Below, one piece after another: positions 20,066 to 63,735 of a stretch of DNA of 64,000 bases; the first letter of the stretch is position 1; every line of letters starts with the position of its first letter. The position numbers and the translations under genes are program-made. Where the stretch lies: assembly GCF_038396675.1 (NCBI RefSeq), contig NC_088931.1, positions 70,783,501 through 70,847,500 of the forward strand, read 5' to 3'. This stretch comes from Hydra vulgaris (lineage: Eukaryota > Cnidaria > Hydrozoa > Anthoathecata > Hydridae). The notes under the pieces were generated by a model. It ran no database searches. It had not been told where the DNA came from and was given only the letters and a program-made list of their open reading frames with translations.

Positions 20066-21500
20066 CAAAAACAGAGTATAAAATTTAACTCTATCAGTAA
20101 CACTTTCATTACGTACTCTGTCTTTGAATCGTCCATTTTTCTTAATGCGTAAATATCCGAAGGACATTTGTACATTTGTTGCCAAGTACATTTGCTGCCA
20201 TAGTAAATAAATTACTTTTACAAACACAAACAAGGTTGTAATGATCTTATTGTCAGAACCTTTTACAAGCGTGAGTATATAAATCCCATTAATAAATAAC
20301 AACATCCGTAACATCAATCAAGCCGCGTAAAAATGAATACTGCTTATCTTTTGTATTGGAGTGGCTGCAGAAGTTTATAAATGCATCAGCGAGGTTGTCT
20401 TGCAAATAGATTCATAGCACTTTCTTGAACAACTGAAAAAAAGCAGTTAATTAGTTTAAATCAATATTAAAATGATCAAACGTAGTAAATCAACTTTATT
20501 TACAACGCTGTTGTACAACCAAAACAGCAGAGGTTACGTTTGGTCCGCTGACTTCAGCGCGAAGTTTCTTGTTAAAAGGACTTCAGCCCTTATAACAAAA
20601 AACCAAAACACTTTTAGACACTGTACAGGCTCGAGAAAACTTTTGACAGTCACCTTTTTAACACAAAATAATGGAGCTATTCTTTGAAAATACAAATTTG
20701 CAAAAAAGTCAATTTTGTAAAATATGTGAGTTTCGCCCTTTTAACATTCACCGATTCAATTGTCAGTAGCATTGCTCACTTTTTATCAATGATATATTTT
20801 ACTGCAAGAAAAACATATCAAGATTGACGACTAAATCACGAACAAATATAAAGACAGGATCAAAAATAAATTTTTTTTACAACACTGCACGCCTCATTAA
20901 CCGCAGCTAATAAGAAAAAATAAACACAAAGCTGTTTAATTGCGGAGACCCAAGAAATGCTCAAGAGTTAAGCAGGTCGGCTACCGAAAATCCATCTTTC
21001 CATACTGCACGCCAGAGAAGCATCGTAGTTAACAAGGTATTTTCAATTTAAATACTGCCATGAAAAAAAGTAATTACCTCTGGATAATTAGCATAAACTA
21101 TTTTTGACTTTTATTTTTGAGATTATTATCTGACTATTTTTATTTGACTTAGAAATATTGAAAGTGCTCTCGTCTCTAGAAGTTTTGTATAACCAAATAC
21201 GTAATAAATTAAGAAAAAGGATAAAACATCTTCTATACATTATTACATTGAAATAGTCTATTATATTTTACAAATGTTTACATACAAATTCAATTCATAA
21301 ATAATTAAAAACTAATTTATCACTAACTCAACCAAGAAGATTCTTAGATTCTTAACTCTACCTCGAAGATTCTTAGCGCAAGAGTATTTTTTAGATTTTT
21401 ACGCGCATCCATTAATGTCTTCTCAAAACTATCAACAACTAAAAATACTTCTTTATAATCAAACGATTAGATTTAAAAACTTGTTGGTACGATAAACTTT
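20066..21500. other. No gene recognised (includes probable 3' flank of the Nudix gene)
   Basis: A 71-codon + strand frame at 20472-20687 shows no family. On the - strand, AATAAA-type signals (TTTATT on +) occur near 21112 and 21139-21144 and could end the Nudix transcript. A patch at 20940-21010 has a vague 5S-like word (GTTAAGCAGGTCGG) but no 5S gene. Confidence 0.4.
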
Positions 21501-21513
21501 GTTTTCTATACAA

Positions 21514-51983
<30,470 letters not shown>

Positions 51984-53690
51984 TTTTAAATAAATTTTTT
52001 TAACCCAAACAGTATAACAACAATAAATACAATTTTTTAGATTAATCACTTTGTTAAATTAAATTAATATTAATTTCAAAACGTTTGGGAAGATCCTTCA
52101 GTTTATTTTAGTTCCCAAGATGAGGCAGAACTTTACATTTTTGATCAAAGAGTCAACAATATACAGATAGAATAAAGAAGTTAGCCAAGCATAACATAAC
52201 AAACATTAAAAAAAAAAGTATATCATAACATGAAAATTTTTTAGTATATATATCGAACTTATATTTTAAAAATAAATATAACGTAAAATAACGCAAAAAT
52301 GGTGTAAATATGGTGTTTGTGTTAACATACTTAGTATACGTGCTAAATATTATTTAGCATATATTTTATACCAAACATATTTAGTTTATAATTCAAAAAA
52401 CTTAAATATTATACTTTTGAAATAGAATTTTGACAATATTATTTTACGAACTTACTGTATTTAAAATTATTTAGCGATTGTATAAGTTCGAGCAACTTAT
52501 GGGACCAATTTTCCGAATGCTCTTTATTTAATGAAGCGATGTTTAGAATGGCAAAATTGGTGTAAACATCACCCGACGTCATGCTTCTTTGTACACAACT
52601 TCCAATGCCGTCAACTTACGGATCCCCGTAATAATTCACAATAGATTTTCTCTTCGGGTTTGTCAAGAAATTATGATTATTTTTTTTATTATTATTGATA
52701 AATCAATACGGTTCAACAATATCAAAAAATCAACATTACATTAAAATCGTGAACTTCTACAACTCTTGAAGAAATGTATACACGATATATTTTGAATTAT
52801 GTAAAGATCATTTAAAATCCGCAAAGACAACCCTTATGGAACCTTCAACACAGGTTTTGCTTATTGCAGCTTTGCATATGTAGTGTAGAAAGAGTCTATT
52901 TAAATAGTTTTTACTTAATATAATAGATCTAATTAACAGTGCGTTGGATTTACAAAACTTTTTCGTTTATGGAAAAATAATTTAACTTGCTAAAAATTGG
53001 TTAAGAAAAAGTTTATTTTTTAATTTGTTAGAGATATATCTTCTTTAGGCAACTTTAGGCAATATTATTTCCTAAAGTTTATCAAGCTGCTCAACCACCC
53101 CCAACGGGGTTAATTAAACAACTGTGTGGGGCAAGTTAAACAATCAATGAATAAATGAATATGCATGATAGGGAACTTGGAAAAATCATCAACAAAATAA
53201 TTGTGTTTATAATTTACAAACTTTATATTTTATTCACTTTAATAACGTAAGTAAGAGAAGAAAAATGTTCAACTAGTAAGAAAGTACCGTAAAATATGAA
53301 AAATTCTAAAAGCATCTAAGATCAAAAGTAGCAATATAAATATGAAGGGGTCTGGGCAAAAACAGGGAATGTCAGTTTTTGAAAATTTTGAGATTTTTTT
53401 ATGAACATGTTATACAAATCATAGGCTACATTCTATATTGAATTTGAAGCAAAAAAAAAACTAAAAAATAAAATAATAATGAAATAAAACAAATATTAAA
53501 ACTAAGGGGCCAATTTAGAGATTAAATAATACCCCTGCTACGTAAAAACAGGAAATGTAATGCTCTTGCTACTGTAAAACCAGGAATGTTCAATATTTTT
53601 TGTTTTGAAAACAATAAATACGGCCAAAAAAATTATGGCAGACGCACATCCTGAAATCACAAAAAAACCCTAGAAAAAAACAAGTAAATG
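51984..53690. other. Upstream region of the Nudix gene
   Basis: Expected to hold the promoter and 5' UTR. A slightly GC-richer patch at 52535-52640 (CACCCGACGTCATGC, CGTCAACTTACGGATCC) includes a CRE-like GACGTCA. No TATA box or start site can be assigned with confidence. Confidence 0.35.
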
Positions 53691-53709
53691 GCAGAAAATG
53701 AGATTAAAA

Positions 53710-55887
53710 CTTTCAAGTCATATAATGGGCGAGTCTTGTAACTGCATTCGTTTAAAGTGTTTTGAAGTTATTAGTTTGCAAGATAGACAAACAATTTAGG
53801 ACAAGTTTAATCAAATGTCATGTAAAGGCCAACAGGATGCTTTTTTGACATCAATTTTAACTTCAGTGGAAGTGAGACAAAAAAGACCTAAAATACGAAG
53901 TAAAGAGAAAAATTTATACTGCTATTCTTATCAATATAATTTACTAATAGCAAGAGACTCTAGTGAAAAAATTCAAATTTGTTATAAAGCATTTCTTTCC
54001 ATATTTAACATAAGCAAATCTAGACTTAAAAAAACCTAGAAGGTCTTAACAACCACTGATAAGTAGTGCATTTTCATAAAGCGAGTAATTTTTTTTTTTT
54101 AATGTTTTCAGGGTACACATAAACTTATTTATTGGCACATTAGTGCAAAAGCAAAGTCAAAACTAATAAAAAAGTTGTCAAGTATATTATTAAATAATGT
54201 TCATTGGATTATGATTAAAAAAATGTTCATAAGTTTTTGGTATAATATACCACTATAAACCAATGAACCAATGAATATATTGGATTTTTATTTGTAATTT
54301 ATAATAAAATTAAAATAATTTAAAGTTTCAGAATATAATGATAAAAATGTTTTTCAGCCTAGTAATCATAATCGTCATATCCATTTTCTACTTTCAGTTT
54401 TGGTTCTTTTACTTTAAAAATTGGTTTGCTTTTTTTTTTAAATTCTGTTTAAAAACATATTACTTTTTTAATAGAAAAATTCACCCAAAGATCAAAAAGG
54501 GAAACACATGAACCGTCCTCGAAGTTTTACGAAAGACAAAAATGAAAGGATCATAAATCCTATCCAATCTTTTAGAGGACAGCAGTCTTATTTCTTTCTC
54601 AAAGTTTCTAAGAAAGTCTACCTCCCTGAAGATCTTAATCATAGCAAGATGCATGCAATGTAATTAGAAAGTCACCCAGGTGAATCCTGTTTAAGAGAAA
54701 GTTATAGGTAAGCAAAAAAACAAAAAAAAATTAATGTGGCTGATTTTTGAGTAATATTTAAAACATTGTAGACAGTTCTCATTTATCTTAATAATATCAA
54801 ACTTTATTAGTATTTTTTTTTTATATTCAGATACATATTTAATAAGAAGTTTAACTTTGCCTTTAGTTACACAAGAAAAGACACATGTTCGACATGCGAT
54901 AGATTTAAAATAGATTTGTCAAATAGTCATCCTCAAAATGAACTAGAAAAACTTCTAGCTGAGCGAGAGCTTCACTTCACAAGGAAAATTTTTTTATGAA
55001 AGGAAAACTGCTGCTGTACACGGTGCACACTCTTTGACCTGGTTTGCTGCAATTGCGTTTAATTTTTGGAAGAATCTTTCTTGCGTTAATATTACAACCA
55101 ATGACACATATTACAAACAAAAACTTTTTTTTGCATACTTTTAACATACATAACCTGTGAGCTAATGAGGTTTACCTTTTTTTCTATGATGAGACAATAG
55201 GAAAAAAAGGATCGAATGATGTAGCATTAATGTTGTCACTCACCTTTAACTCTTCTGTGATTCATGTCCTGGACAGAATAAAAATTGGACTATGCTACGA
55301 TTTCTTCACTACATGGTCCATCAGAAAAAAAGATTTGAAAATATTAAACTTTTCCTATCAGAGGACACTCTTATATGGAATGTGATCGAGATATGATCGT
55401 AATCAATCAAAAGATTTATATAGACACTCCAGCTGACTGGCGTAGGCACTTTGAGGATGCAAGAAAAACCCCTTCTCCTTTTCATATAATTTCAGTTGAA
55501 AACACCATGCTGCTAATTATAAAAAAGCACATTAAAACTTTATATTTTACCTCATCTCCAATTCAAACTTAGCCACTTCGAGAAATTGTAATTTCAAAAA
55601 ACCACCCAGTTAAAACAATTTACAGAGATAGTTGGAATGGACCATTCCTTGAGGCTACTGTCACAAAACCAATTAAAAAGAAGAGAATATTGTTGGAGCC
55701 CCTTCAGCCTTTAAACAGAGTCCTCATACCTATTTCGTCAGCAAAGTATAAAGACCTACAACATCTCAAACTCTTTTGCAAGCTTGATGCACAAGAATTT
55801 TATGACTATCTTCCGTATGAAAGAGATGGTCAATCATCTCCTGTAAATGATTACTCTGACTTTGATGAAGAAGAAATTGAATTGTAA
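53710..55887 (+). pseudogene. Intron-containing transposase-like pseudogene (CPGQNKN family)
   Basis: N-terminal exon, about 53710-54035: CNCIRLKCFEVISLQDRQ, MSCKGQQDAFLTSIL, and a helical HTH-like end with CYKAFLSIFNISKSRLKK. A second block, 54480-54707, reads FRGQQSYFFLKVSKKVYLPE, ends at a clean GTAAGC donor and rejoins after TTATATTCAG at 54830 with YIFNKKFNFAFSYTRKDTCS. A CSTCD zinc-like pair, then CPGQNKNWTMLRFLHYMV (about 55265-55320), LECDRDMIVIN (55375), and an acidic C-terminus at 55690-55887 follow. Resembles a widespread uncharacterised group of animal transposon-derived proteins. Several stops (for example TAA at 54661) and frameshifts make it a pseudogene. Confidence 0.7.
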
Positions 55888-56079
55888 AATTTAAATTTAA
55901 TCTTGTTTTTTACTTTGGGATTGATCGTATATTTCTTTTAAGGGATTTTATACATGCGCCTATTAATCGATTTGTTTATATTTATTGATGCTGAGCTGAT
56001 TAGTTTTTTAAATACATATATATCATATATTCTTGTTATTATTCTTTGAAATGTATAAATTCATTGAATAAATATATTC

Positions 56080-56493
<414 letters not shown>

Positions 56494-56633
56494 TAAGTCT
56501 TGAAGTTAATTACCACTTTTTTTTACTCTTTTTAAACTACGTGAAACTAGACAAGCTAAAAACAATACTTTTATTCGAAATAATTTCCTTTGTTAATATT
56601 TTTCCAAAGTTTGATTAATTTATGGATTTCACC

Positions 56634-57686
56634 TTAATAAAATTTTTCTAGTTTGGCTGCTATCCATTTATCGACGTCTTGATAATCTTGAAAGCGCTGC
56701 TCCGAGAGACCGTGAACCATTGCCCGGAAAAGGTGATAATCCGACGGGACGATGTCCGCTGAGTACGGCGGGTGCGGTAAGGCTTCCCGTTTAAACTCTT
56801 TTTTTTTTTTTGGTATATATTTCGTCATCTTCATAATAAATTATATACAATATTTTTTGAGTTAAGATAGACACAAGTCTTATCATCCAGCCCCGTTGTA
56901 TCATTTACATATTAAACAAAAAATAATCATAAATAAAAAAATATTGCAATTTCAGTAAAATAATATTTAATACTTTTGAATAAAAAGTGTGACATTTTTT
57001 TTTTTTCTTGTTATTGTTTTTGATTCAAATACGATACAGCGTAAAATAAAAAAATAAATAAAATTTAAAGATAAGTAATGATGTAAAGGCACCACCTCGC
57101 ATTTTAACAAAAGGAAAAGTTAAAAAATAAAAGAAAATAAAATACAAATTAAAAATGAAATAGTAATTGAGATACGTCATAATTAAGTAACTATTTTTTT
57201 AAGATACTTTTAAAAGTTTGAATTGAAGTTGTAGTTTTACTATTATTTGGGAAAAATAAGTTCCACAAATGTGGCCCTCGGTAAGTTATTCAGAATACGG
57301 AATGTTTTAACAAAGTTTTTGATACGTCCTAATTTGCGTACCTCATAACTTTGCACCTATATGTCTTCCTTCTGAATCTTCCTCATTGCTTTCAATCAAA
57401 GAGAAATGGCTTTTTGTGTGACGCTGAGAGATGCCACGAGTTGCTCCTGTATTTTAGCTAAACCTTCATCCAATAAAGATTGAGGTTGTTCGTCTTTAAA
57501 TATTTTTGGCTGTCCTGGCCAATCTTTGTCGTTGACGTCAAAATCGCCCAATTTGAAACGCTGAAACCATTCTTGGCAGGTTCTTATGGATGGAGCAGCA
57601 TCGCTGTAAGCTTTGGCAAGCATTTGGTGCGCGTCAGTGGCTTTCTTCATCATATATTGATAGAACACTGATAATACAGAGAACAT
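56634..57686 (-). pseudogene. mariner transposase pseudogene split by a LINE insertion
   Basis: 57686-57396 encodes the N-terminal HTH region: KKATDAHQMLAKAYSDAAPS, then CQEWFQRFKLGDFDVNDKDW and LSVTQKAISL. 56834-56634 encodes the C-terminus with the catalytic-end motif: LPHPPYSADIVPSDYHLFRA, then FQDYQDVDKWIAAKLEKFY. The middle, including the first catalytic acids, is gone, and a 5'-truncated LINE occupies 56798-57380. Premature stops (TGA and TAG in place of Trp) follow the HTH part. (TA)n lies near both sides (56364-56493, 57773-57895). Confidence 0.9.
56798..57380 (-). mobile_element. 5'-truncated LINE tail inserted in the mariner
   Basis: The - strand reads the very C-terminus of a LINE ORF (ITYRGPHLWNLFFPNNSKTT, then SIQTFKSILKK), then a 3' UTR with GGGCTGGATGATAAGACTTG, and ends in a poly(A) run at 56812-56798. 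The 3' UTR word is shared with the LINE tail at 17984-18205. Confidence 0.8.
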
Positions 57687-57768
57687 TATAACTAAAATTC
57701 GTTACATAAAAATAATGTTATTTTGACAAAATAGAACAACAACAAAAAATGCGGAAATTAACTTCTAG

Positions 57769-58310
<542 letters not shown>

Positions 58311-58404
58311 ATAATAACAGCAATAATAATAATAATAATAACAATAATAACAATAATAACAATAACAACAATAATAACAATAATAACAATAGTAACAATA
58401 ATAA
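58311..58404 (+). repeat. (AATAAC)n-type microsatellite, LINE tail
   Basis: Runs of AAT/AAC following the LINE fragment. Translates as poly-Asn, an artefact. Microsatellite tails are typical of some LINE clades. Confidence 0.93.
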
Positions 58405-58419
58405 TTTTTGCTGAGTTGT

Positions 58420-60190
58420 GGATACATCATCAGCTTATAATATATTTTACTAGCTGATGGTGCTGGCATCCAAAAATGTTTTACTAATTCCTTAAATGAC
58501 TTATAACATTGCTACAATGGTCATTAAAGCTGAAAATATGATTTTTGCAAATTAAAAAAGTTATTTTTTGAAAATACTCAGTTGAAGTAATGTGTAATAT
58601 ATAAAGGTTTTAATTTTTTAAATACAAGACTTTGCTATGTAAATTTTTAATGTAATTTTGTAAATAACTTTTAATTATAAATAAACTTTATAGTTATTTA
58701 CCAAGAGTTAAAACACTTATTGTAATAACTGCACAATGTTAAATAATGTTTTTACGAAGATGTCTGGCTATGAAAATAGCTGTTTAACAAAAGGTAGCTT
58801 AAACATTTTTTGAAGTTGCACTTTTATTATATATGAATTTTATTGAAAACACAATTTATAAGCATTTATAACAAACTTGTTAAAAACTTGTTTACTATCT
58901 ATAGACAACTCTGTGAGAAATGCTAAACTAAACCAATTAGACTTTATAGCTTTTTAGGCACCTCAGTAAAAAAAGGTTTGATGCTTGTAAATTTTTAGTA
59001 TTATTAGATTGGAGTTCATTTTTGAAATTCAGCCAGTTAAGTGAAAATCAACTGAATTTCACACAGGTTAAACTGACGTAATCAAGCCATCGGTTAGGCA
59101 ATAATAAATGAGCCTAATAAAGCCTTTGGTTAAAGAAAAGGCACTTAAAGATATGGTGTGGTCTTTCCAACCAGTATAACACTAAATTTCTGCAATTGTT
59201 TTTGAAGAAACTAAAGATTAGAACGAAGAAACTAAAAGACAGGTGCTTTATAACACTTTAAAGTTGTATCATCAATCATTGTGTTAAACTCAGTACTAAG
59301 ATAGTCTAGCAAAAGGAACAGTGATAACCAATTTAAAATAATTTGAAATGCATTTTTTAGGCTTGTTCAAAGCATACTTTAAAGTTTTGATTAACAATAT
59401 TTTTGAGTATAAATACAAAATCTTTAAATGCTTGAATAAGATTCAAACTATAAAAAATATCATTATTACTTGCGCAATCGTGTAATTAAAAAAAGTTAAA
59501 TTAAAAACATGTCTTGTTTTAAAAATTTTACTCAGGGTGTATGTAAAAAGGGAAGTCCAAAATTCGTTCTAGCTGAAATAATTATTTTATTTTTTTTAAA
59601 CTAATGAAAAAAAATATTAAAAAAAGTTCTGTATAAAGAAATAAATTACGGTATCTCAATTCAAGTTTCTAACTAAGTTATAAAACTCAAAAGTTAGTTT
59701 AACCTTCATCAAAATATTTTAACTATTTTTTTTAAATAGTCGCAAAATTATAAAACCGAAATAATTTATGTTTTCCGGTTTTAATTTTTTTCCAACCGTT
59801 TCAGATGACTAACCATGCATTGCGTGTGTTGCTAGCTTCGTCATAACGAAAAATCTGTGACGAGACAATGGCTACATATTGCAGCTTATTAGCTAAAGAT
59901 ATTATTACAATATATCTATATAGACAGATCGTAGGTATGCTGCTAACTGCAATATAATGGTAGGTCTGAATCTAATTAATAGTTAAATATTGTAGCTTTG
60001 TAGCTAACAACTTGGTTATTTTAGTTAAAACTTCTAAAACAATGAGAATAAAAAAAGATGTAGTCACAAGCAAAAAATTAAAAATGTTTTGTATAAATAG
60101 AAATTCGGCGTAAGCAATAGTGACACTAATAGCGTTAAGTTGGTTCATAAAGCCATCAGCGAATATAGTAAGTAAATAAGACAGCTATGT
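58420..60190. other. AT-rich sequence, nothing recognised
   Basis: No coding frame above about 60 codons, no RNA gene and no element end was recognised. Confidence 0.45.
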
Positions 60191-60199
60191 AAGTAGGTC

Positions 60200-60375
60200 A
60201 AAAAAGTTGGGGAGGGGAAGGGTAAAACAAAAAATAAGGGTTAGAGGAGGGGGGAGCGGAGAGCAAAGATAGAATTTGAATGGAAAAAACGATAATTTTC
60301 CAAAAGCTGAGGAGACTATCGTTCCCTCCACTCCCGCCGCTCCCTCCGCCCCCTCCCCTTGTTTCTACGCCAGTG
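60200..60375. repeat. G-rich/C-rich patch, inverted
   Basis: GTTGGGGAGGGGAAGGG and GGAGGGGGGAG at 60205-60260 are mirrored by CCCTCCACTCCCGCCGCTCC and CCCTCCCC at 60322-60360. The layout suggests a short foldback MITE; the G-runs could form quadruplexes. The Gly-rich - strand frame here is not accepted as a gene. Confidence 0.5.
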
Positions 60376-60506
60376 AAATAAGATATTATGTAATAGCAAA
60401 TAAATAATAATAGTATGTGGGACAAATATGAGTAAGTAATATAATAATATTGCGAATATTTGCACTATATTGCAAACTTTGGCTAGTTTATTTAGCAAGC
60501 AATTAC

Positions 60507-60738
60507 CCAGTGAAAAATAAAACCGCGTCCCACATGGGTTCCGCGTGGGTTCCGTGTGGGATTGATGGGATTTACGTGGGACGGTTTTTCCCATGTGGTA
60601 TCCGTATGGAAATTTGTCACCTTAAACCCATGTGGGTAATCCCACATGGGTTACATGTGGGAACCATATGGTATTAACACACATGGGAAATCCCACGTGG
60701 GTTTCCTGTGGGATTTGCATGGGAATTAATTTGACAGC
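60507..60738. mobile_element. MITE-like repeat packed with CCCAYGTGGG palindromes
   Basis: CCCACATGGG, CCCATGTGGG, CCCACGTGGG and close variants occur about a dozen times in both orientations within 200 bp. Possible ends are CCAGTGAAAAATAAA (60507) and, inverted, CCAGCTGTCAAATTAA (60738). No target duplication is evident. Confidence 0.65.
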
Positions 60739-61126
60739 TGGAAACTAAAAAAAAAACTTTTTAAATAAAACTAAAAAAAAAATTTTTAAATCGACATTGC
60801 ATTGCGTTACGTTTATATTGTGTGAAAATATTCTATATTAATATAGAGAATGGCAAGCAAGTATGTAAGTACCACGAATAATGTTTATCTTTCTTTATAG
60901 AAATAAGATTAAGATTTGTGCAAATAGACGTATTATTAGGATAATATAATAGTTATTTGAATTTAGATTTTGAGTAAATTATTTGCAAACAATTAACTGA
61001 TGCAAGTTGAAATGTTGTCAAAAACCAATCTTGCATGCATGGGACACTGCAGTGTCCCACAAAGAAATGCAAGTTTGAAAGTCAAAGAATTCCCAATTTT
61101 CTTTATTAAAAAAAGAAAAAAATAGG

Positions 61127-61333
61127 ATGGAGATGGGTTTCTGTAACTTTTTTTATGCTCCAAAACTTTTAACTTTAGATATAATAAGGTCCTTAAGACT
61201 TAAGGGACTTACGAACTACATTGAGGAACAAAAACAGGATATTTACAGAAACTTTTCAATTTTTAATTTGGAGTACCACAGTGTTATTGGGAATAAAGCC
61301 TCTGGGTCCAGTTTTCAAAGTAATATGATCTAA
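61127..61333 (+). other. Unrecognised 68-codon open frame in the left arm
   Basis: Reads MEMGFCNFFYAPKLLTLD and GLTNYIEEQKQDIYRN. The corresponding part of the right arm is not a clean frame. No family is recognised; possibly a relic of an element-encoded protein. Confidence 0.2.
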
Positions 61334-61812
61334 AGTAATGTTTAAATAAAATAATATGCTTTAAAATGCATATAGTTATACATATAACTCCTGATAGTTA
61401 AATATATGTATAACTAGTTATACATATAATTTGTTATAAAAACTTATTTTTTAAGGTTATGCTTAAACAAAGTAGTACCAATTAATTCAAATTCAAGATT
61501 TAGTTAAAGTTAAAGTTCTTATTTATTCATTGTTTTTGTTAATTTTATATTTATTTGTTCAAATTTATCAGTTAGTATTATTTTTTACTACAGTAAGAAT
61601 ATTTATCATTGTTGAACGTGATTTTATTAGTAACTTAATTTTATTTTCAACATATTTTGACAACACCCTTTATATTTTAAATGATGACAGCTTTACTTTT
61701 CTATTGATGTTAAACTTATTACGTTTCAATAACTCAGATTGAATCTTAACTGAATTATTGTAAGCTTTGTAGGGGTTTGTTGTATATCAAATGGTGTTGT
61801 AAATAAAGTAAA

Positions 61813-61817
<5 letters not shown>

Positions 61818-61874
<57 letters not shown>
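61818..61874. repeat. (TA)n microsatellite at the inner end of the left arm
   Basis: TA run, mirrored by 62768-62838. Confidence 0.95.
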
Positions 61875-61876
<2 letters not shown>

Positions 61877-62306
61877 CATTAAAACAATAAAATTGATACA
61901 AAATTTCACTTTAAAACGAATACCATTAACATTGTGATGATAATAGCATTAGGAAACTAGTATTTATGTATTATTATTATACTATATATAAATAGTTTTT
62001 TAATTCATTTTGTAAAATAGAGACTGACAACTGATAATTAATTGAAATAAATACAAATTATAAAAATCGTGTAAACTTCATTTATTATTTCTAAATACTT
62101 TAATAATGTTATTCTACAGTTAAAATCAATTTAGAGCATTGTTATTAGTTCTTTTGCGATTCGCACTTCCACTTCTGTCTTTCAAATTTATAAAATAGGT
62201 GGTCAAAGCTTGCTCAATAGGTAGGTTTTCAGCATAACAATGCTTTTTTCTTACACTTTCTAAAGAGAAATAAGGCAAATTGATTACTTATTTTACCTAA
62301 ATCATA

Positions 62307-62753
62307 GGGTCATCTATGCATAATGATGTCAGATGATGACCCGTTTATTGAACACCTTCACCCTTAATCAAATTCAGTCAATTTTTTGCCATCTCCCATT
62401 GAAAATGATGTCAGTTTTTGTTATCATATTATGATGGTATATCTGAATTGTTAATATAATATAAAAAATGCATATACCATCAATTTTTTTCTGGTTCAAT
62501 TATACATTTATTCTCAACAGTACTAAAAGTAAAAAAAAAAAACGTAAATTGTTCTTTCAGATAAGCAAGCTAATTTCTGAATTTAAATTGTTTTTCCTAT
62601 GATCCTCTACAGTTTTAAGCAACAAAAGCAAAAAGTTTTTAGACCACATTGTTGGTGTAAATTGACATTATTTTGGTCTCAACATCCCCATTGTCAATTA
62701 TTGTTAAACTCACACTGCCCCTCTATCTACTGGCGTCATTTATGGATGATCCC
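62307..62753. mobile_element. Small TIR element in the spacer, GGGTCATCYAT-type ends
   Basis: Left end GGGTCATCTATGCATAATGA and right end, inverted, GGGATCATCCATAAATGACG. These are diverged versions of the GGGGTCGTCCATAAAGTACG terminus at 18267. A second inverted ATGATGACCC lies at 62333-62342. No coding sequence. Confidence 0.6.
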
Positions 62754-62763
62754 ACAGCCTAAA

Positions 62764-62767
<4 letters not shown>

Positions 62768-62838
<71 letters not shown>
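62768..62838. repeat. (TA)n microsatellite at the inner end of the right arm
   Basis: TA run, the mirror partner of 61818-61874. Confidence 0.95.
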
Positions 62839-62841
<3 letters not shown>

Positions 62842-63687
62842 TTTACTTTATTTACAACACCATTTGATATACAACAAACCCTTACAAAGCTTACAATAAT
62901 TCAGTTAAAATTCAATCTGAGTTATTGAAATGTAATAAATTTAACATCAATAGAAAAGTAAAGCTGTCATCATTTAAAATGTAAAGGGTGTTGTCAAAAT
63001 ATGTTGAAAGTAAAATTAAGTTACTAATAAAATCACGTTCAACAATGATAAATATTCTTACTGTAGTAAGATTTAGTACTAGTTAACAAATTTGAACAAA
63101 TAAATATAAAGTAGTGAAAAACAATGAACAAATAAGAACTTGAACTTGAACTAAATCTTGAATTTTAATTAATTGGTACTAGTTTGTTCAAGCATAACCT
63201 TAAAAAATAAGTTTATATAATAAATTTTATGTATAACTAGTTATACATATAGTTAACTATCAGGAGTTATATGTATAACTGCATGCGTTTTAAAGCATTT
63301 TATTTAATTTATATATTACTTTAGATCATATTACTTTGAATACTGGACCCAGAGACTTTATTCCCAATTACACTGTGGTACTCCAGATTAAAAATTGAAA
63401 AGTTTCTGTAAATATCCTGTTTTTGTTTCTCAATGTACTTTGTAAGTCCCTTAAGTTTTATGAACCTTATTATATATAAACTTAAAAGTTTTGGAGCCTA
63501 AAAAAAGTTACAGAAACCTCCCTATCTCCCCCCTATTTTAATATTTTTTTTAATAAAGAAAATTTGACTTTCAAACCAGCATTTCTTTGTGGGACACTGC
63601 AGTGTCCCATGCATGCATGCTTGGTTTTTGACAACATTTGAACTTGCATCAGTCAATTGTTTGCAGATAATATACTCAAGAGCTATA

Positions 63688-63735
63688 TTCAAATATCATA
63701 TGAACATGTTAGATAATGTTCATATGATATTTGAA
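63688..63735. repeat. Perfect hairpin, 20-bp arms, 8-nt loop
   Basis: TTCAAATATCATATGAACAT (63688-63707), loop GTTAGATA, exact complement (63716-63735). It lies at the outer edge of the right arm of the large inverted repeat. Confidence 0.93.

Larger units (their letters stand above)
60950..63700. repeat. Large inverted repeat, arms about 930 bp
   Basis: 60950-61875 is mirrored by 62768-63700. Paired landmarks include the 18-bp palindrome GGGACACTGCAGTGTCCC (61041-61058 and 63591-63608), CAAAAACAGGATATTTACAG, CTCTGGGTCCAG, TATAACTAGTTATACATATA, and AGCTTTGTAGGGGTTTGTTG. Each arm ends inward in a (TA)n array. The arms are close but not identical by eye. The spacer (61875-62767) holds another TIR element. 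Could be a foldback transposon or a segmental inverted duplication. Confidence 0.9.

Noticed and set aside
20935-21015. 5S rRNA-like words (GTTAAGCAGGTCGG)
   Set aside because: Only about 14 bases resemble 5S; the rest cannot fold or align as a 5S gene or a 5S-derived SINE.
60198-60594. Gly-rich and Arg-rich - strand frames
   Set aside because: Products of a G-rich inverted patch and adjacent repeat sequence; composition is unlike a real protein.
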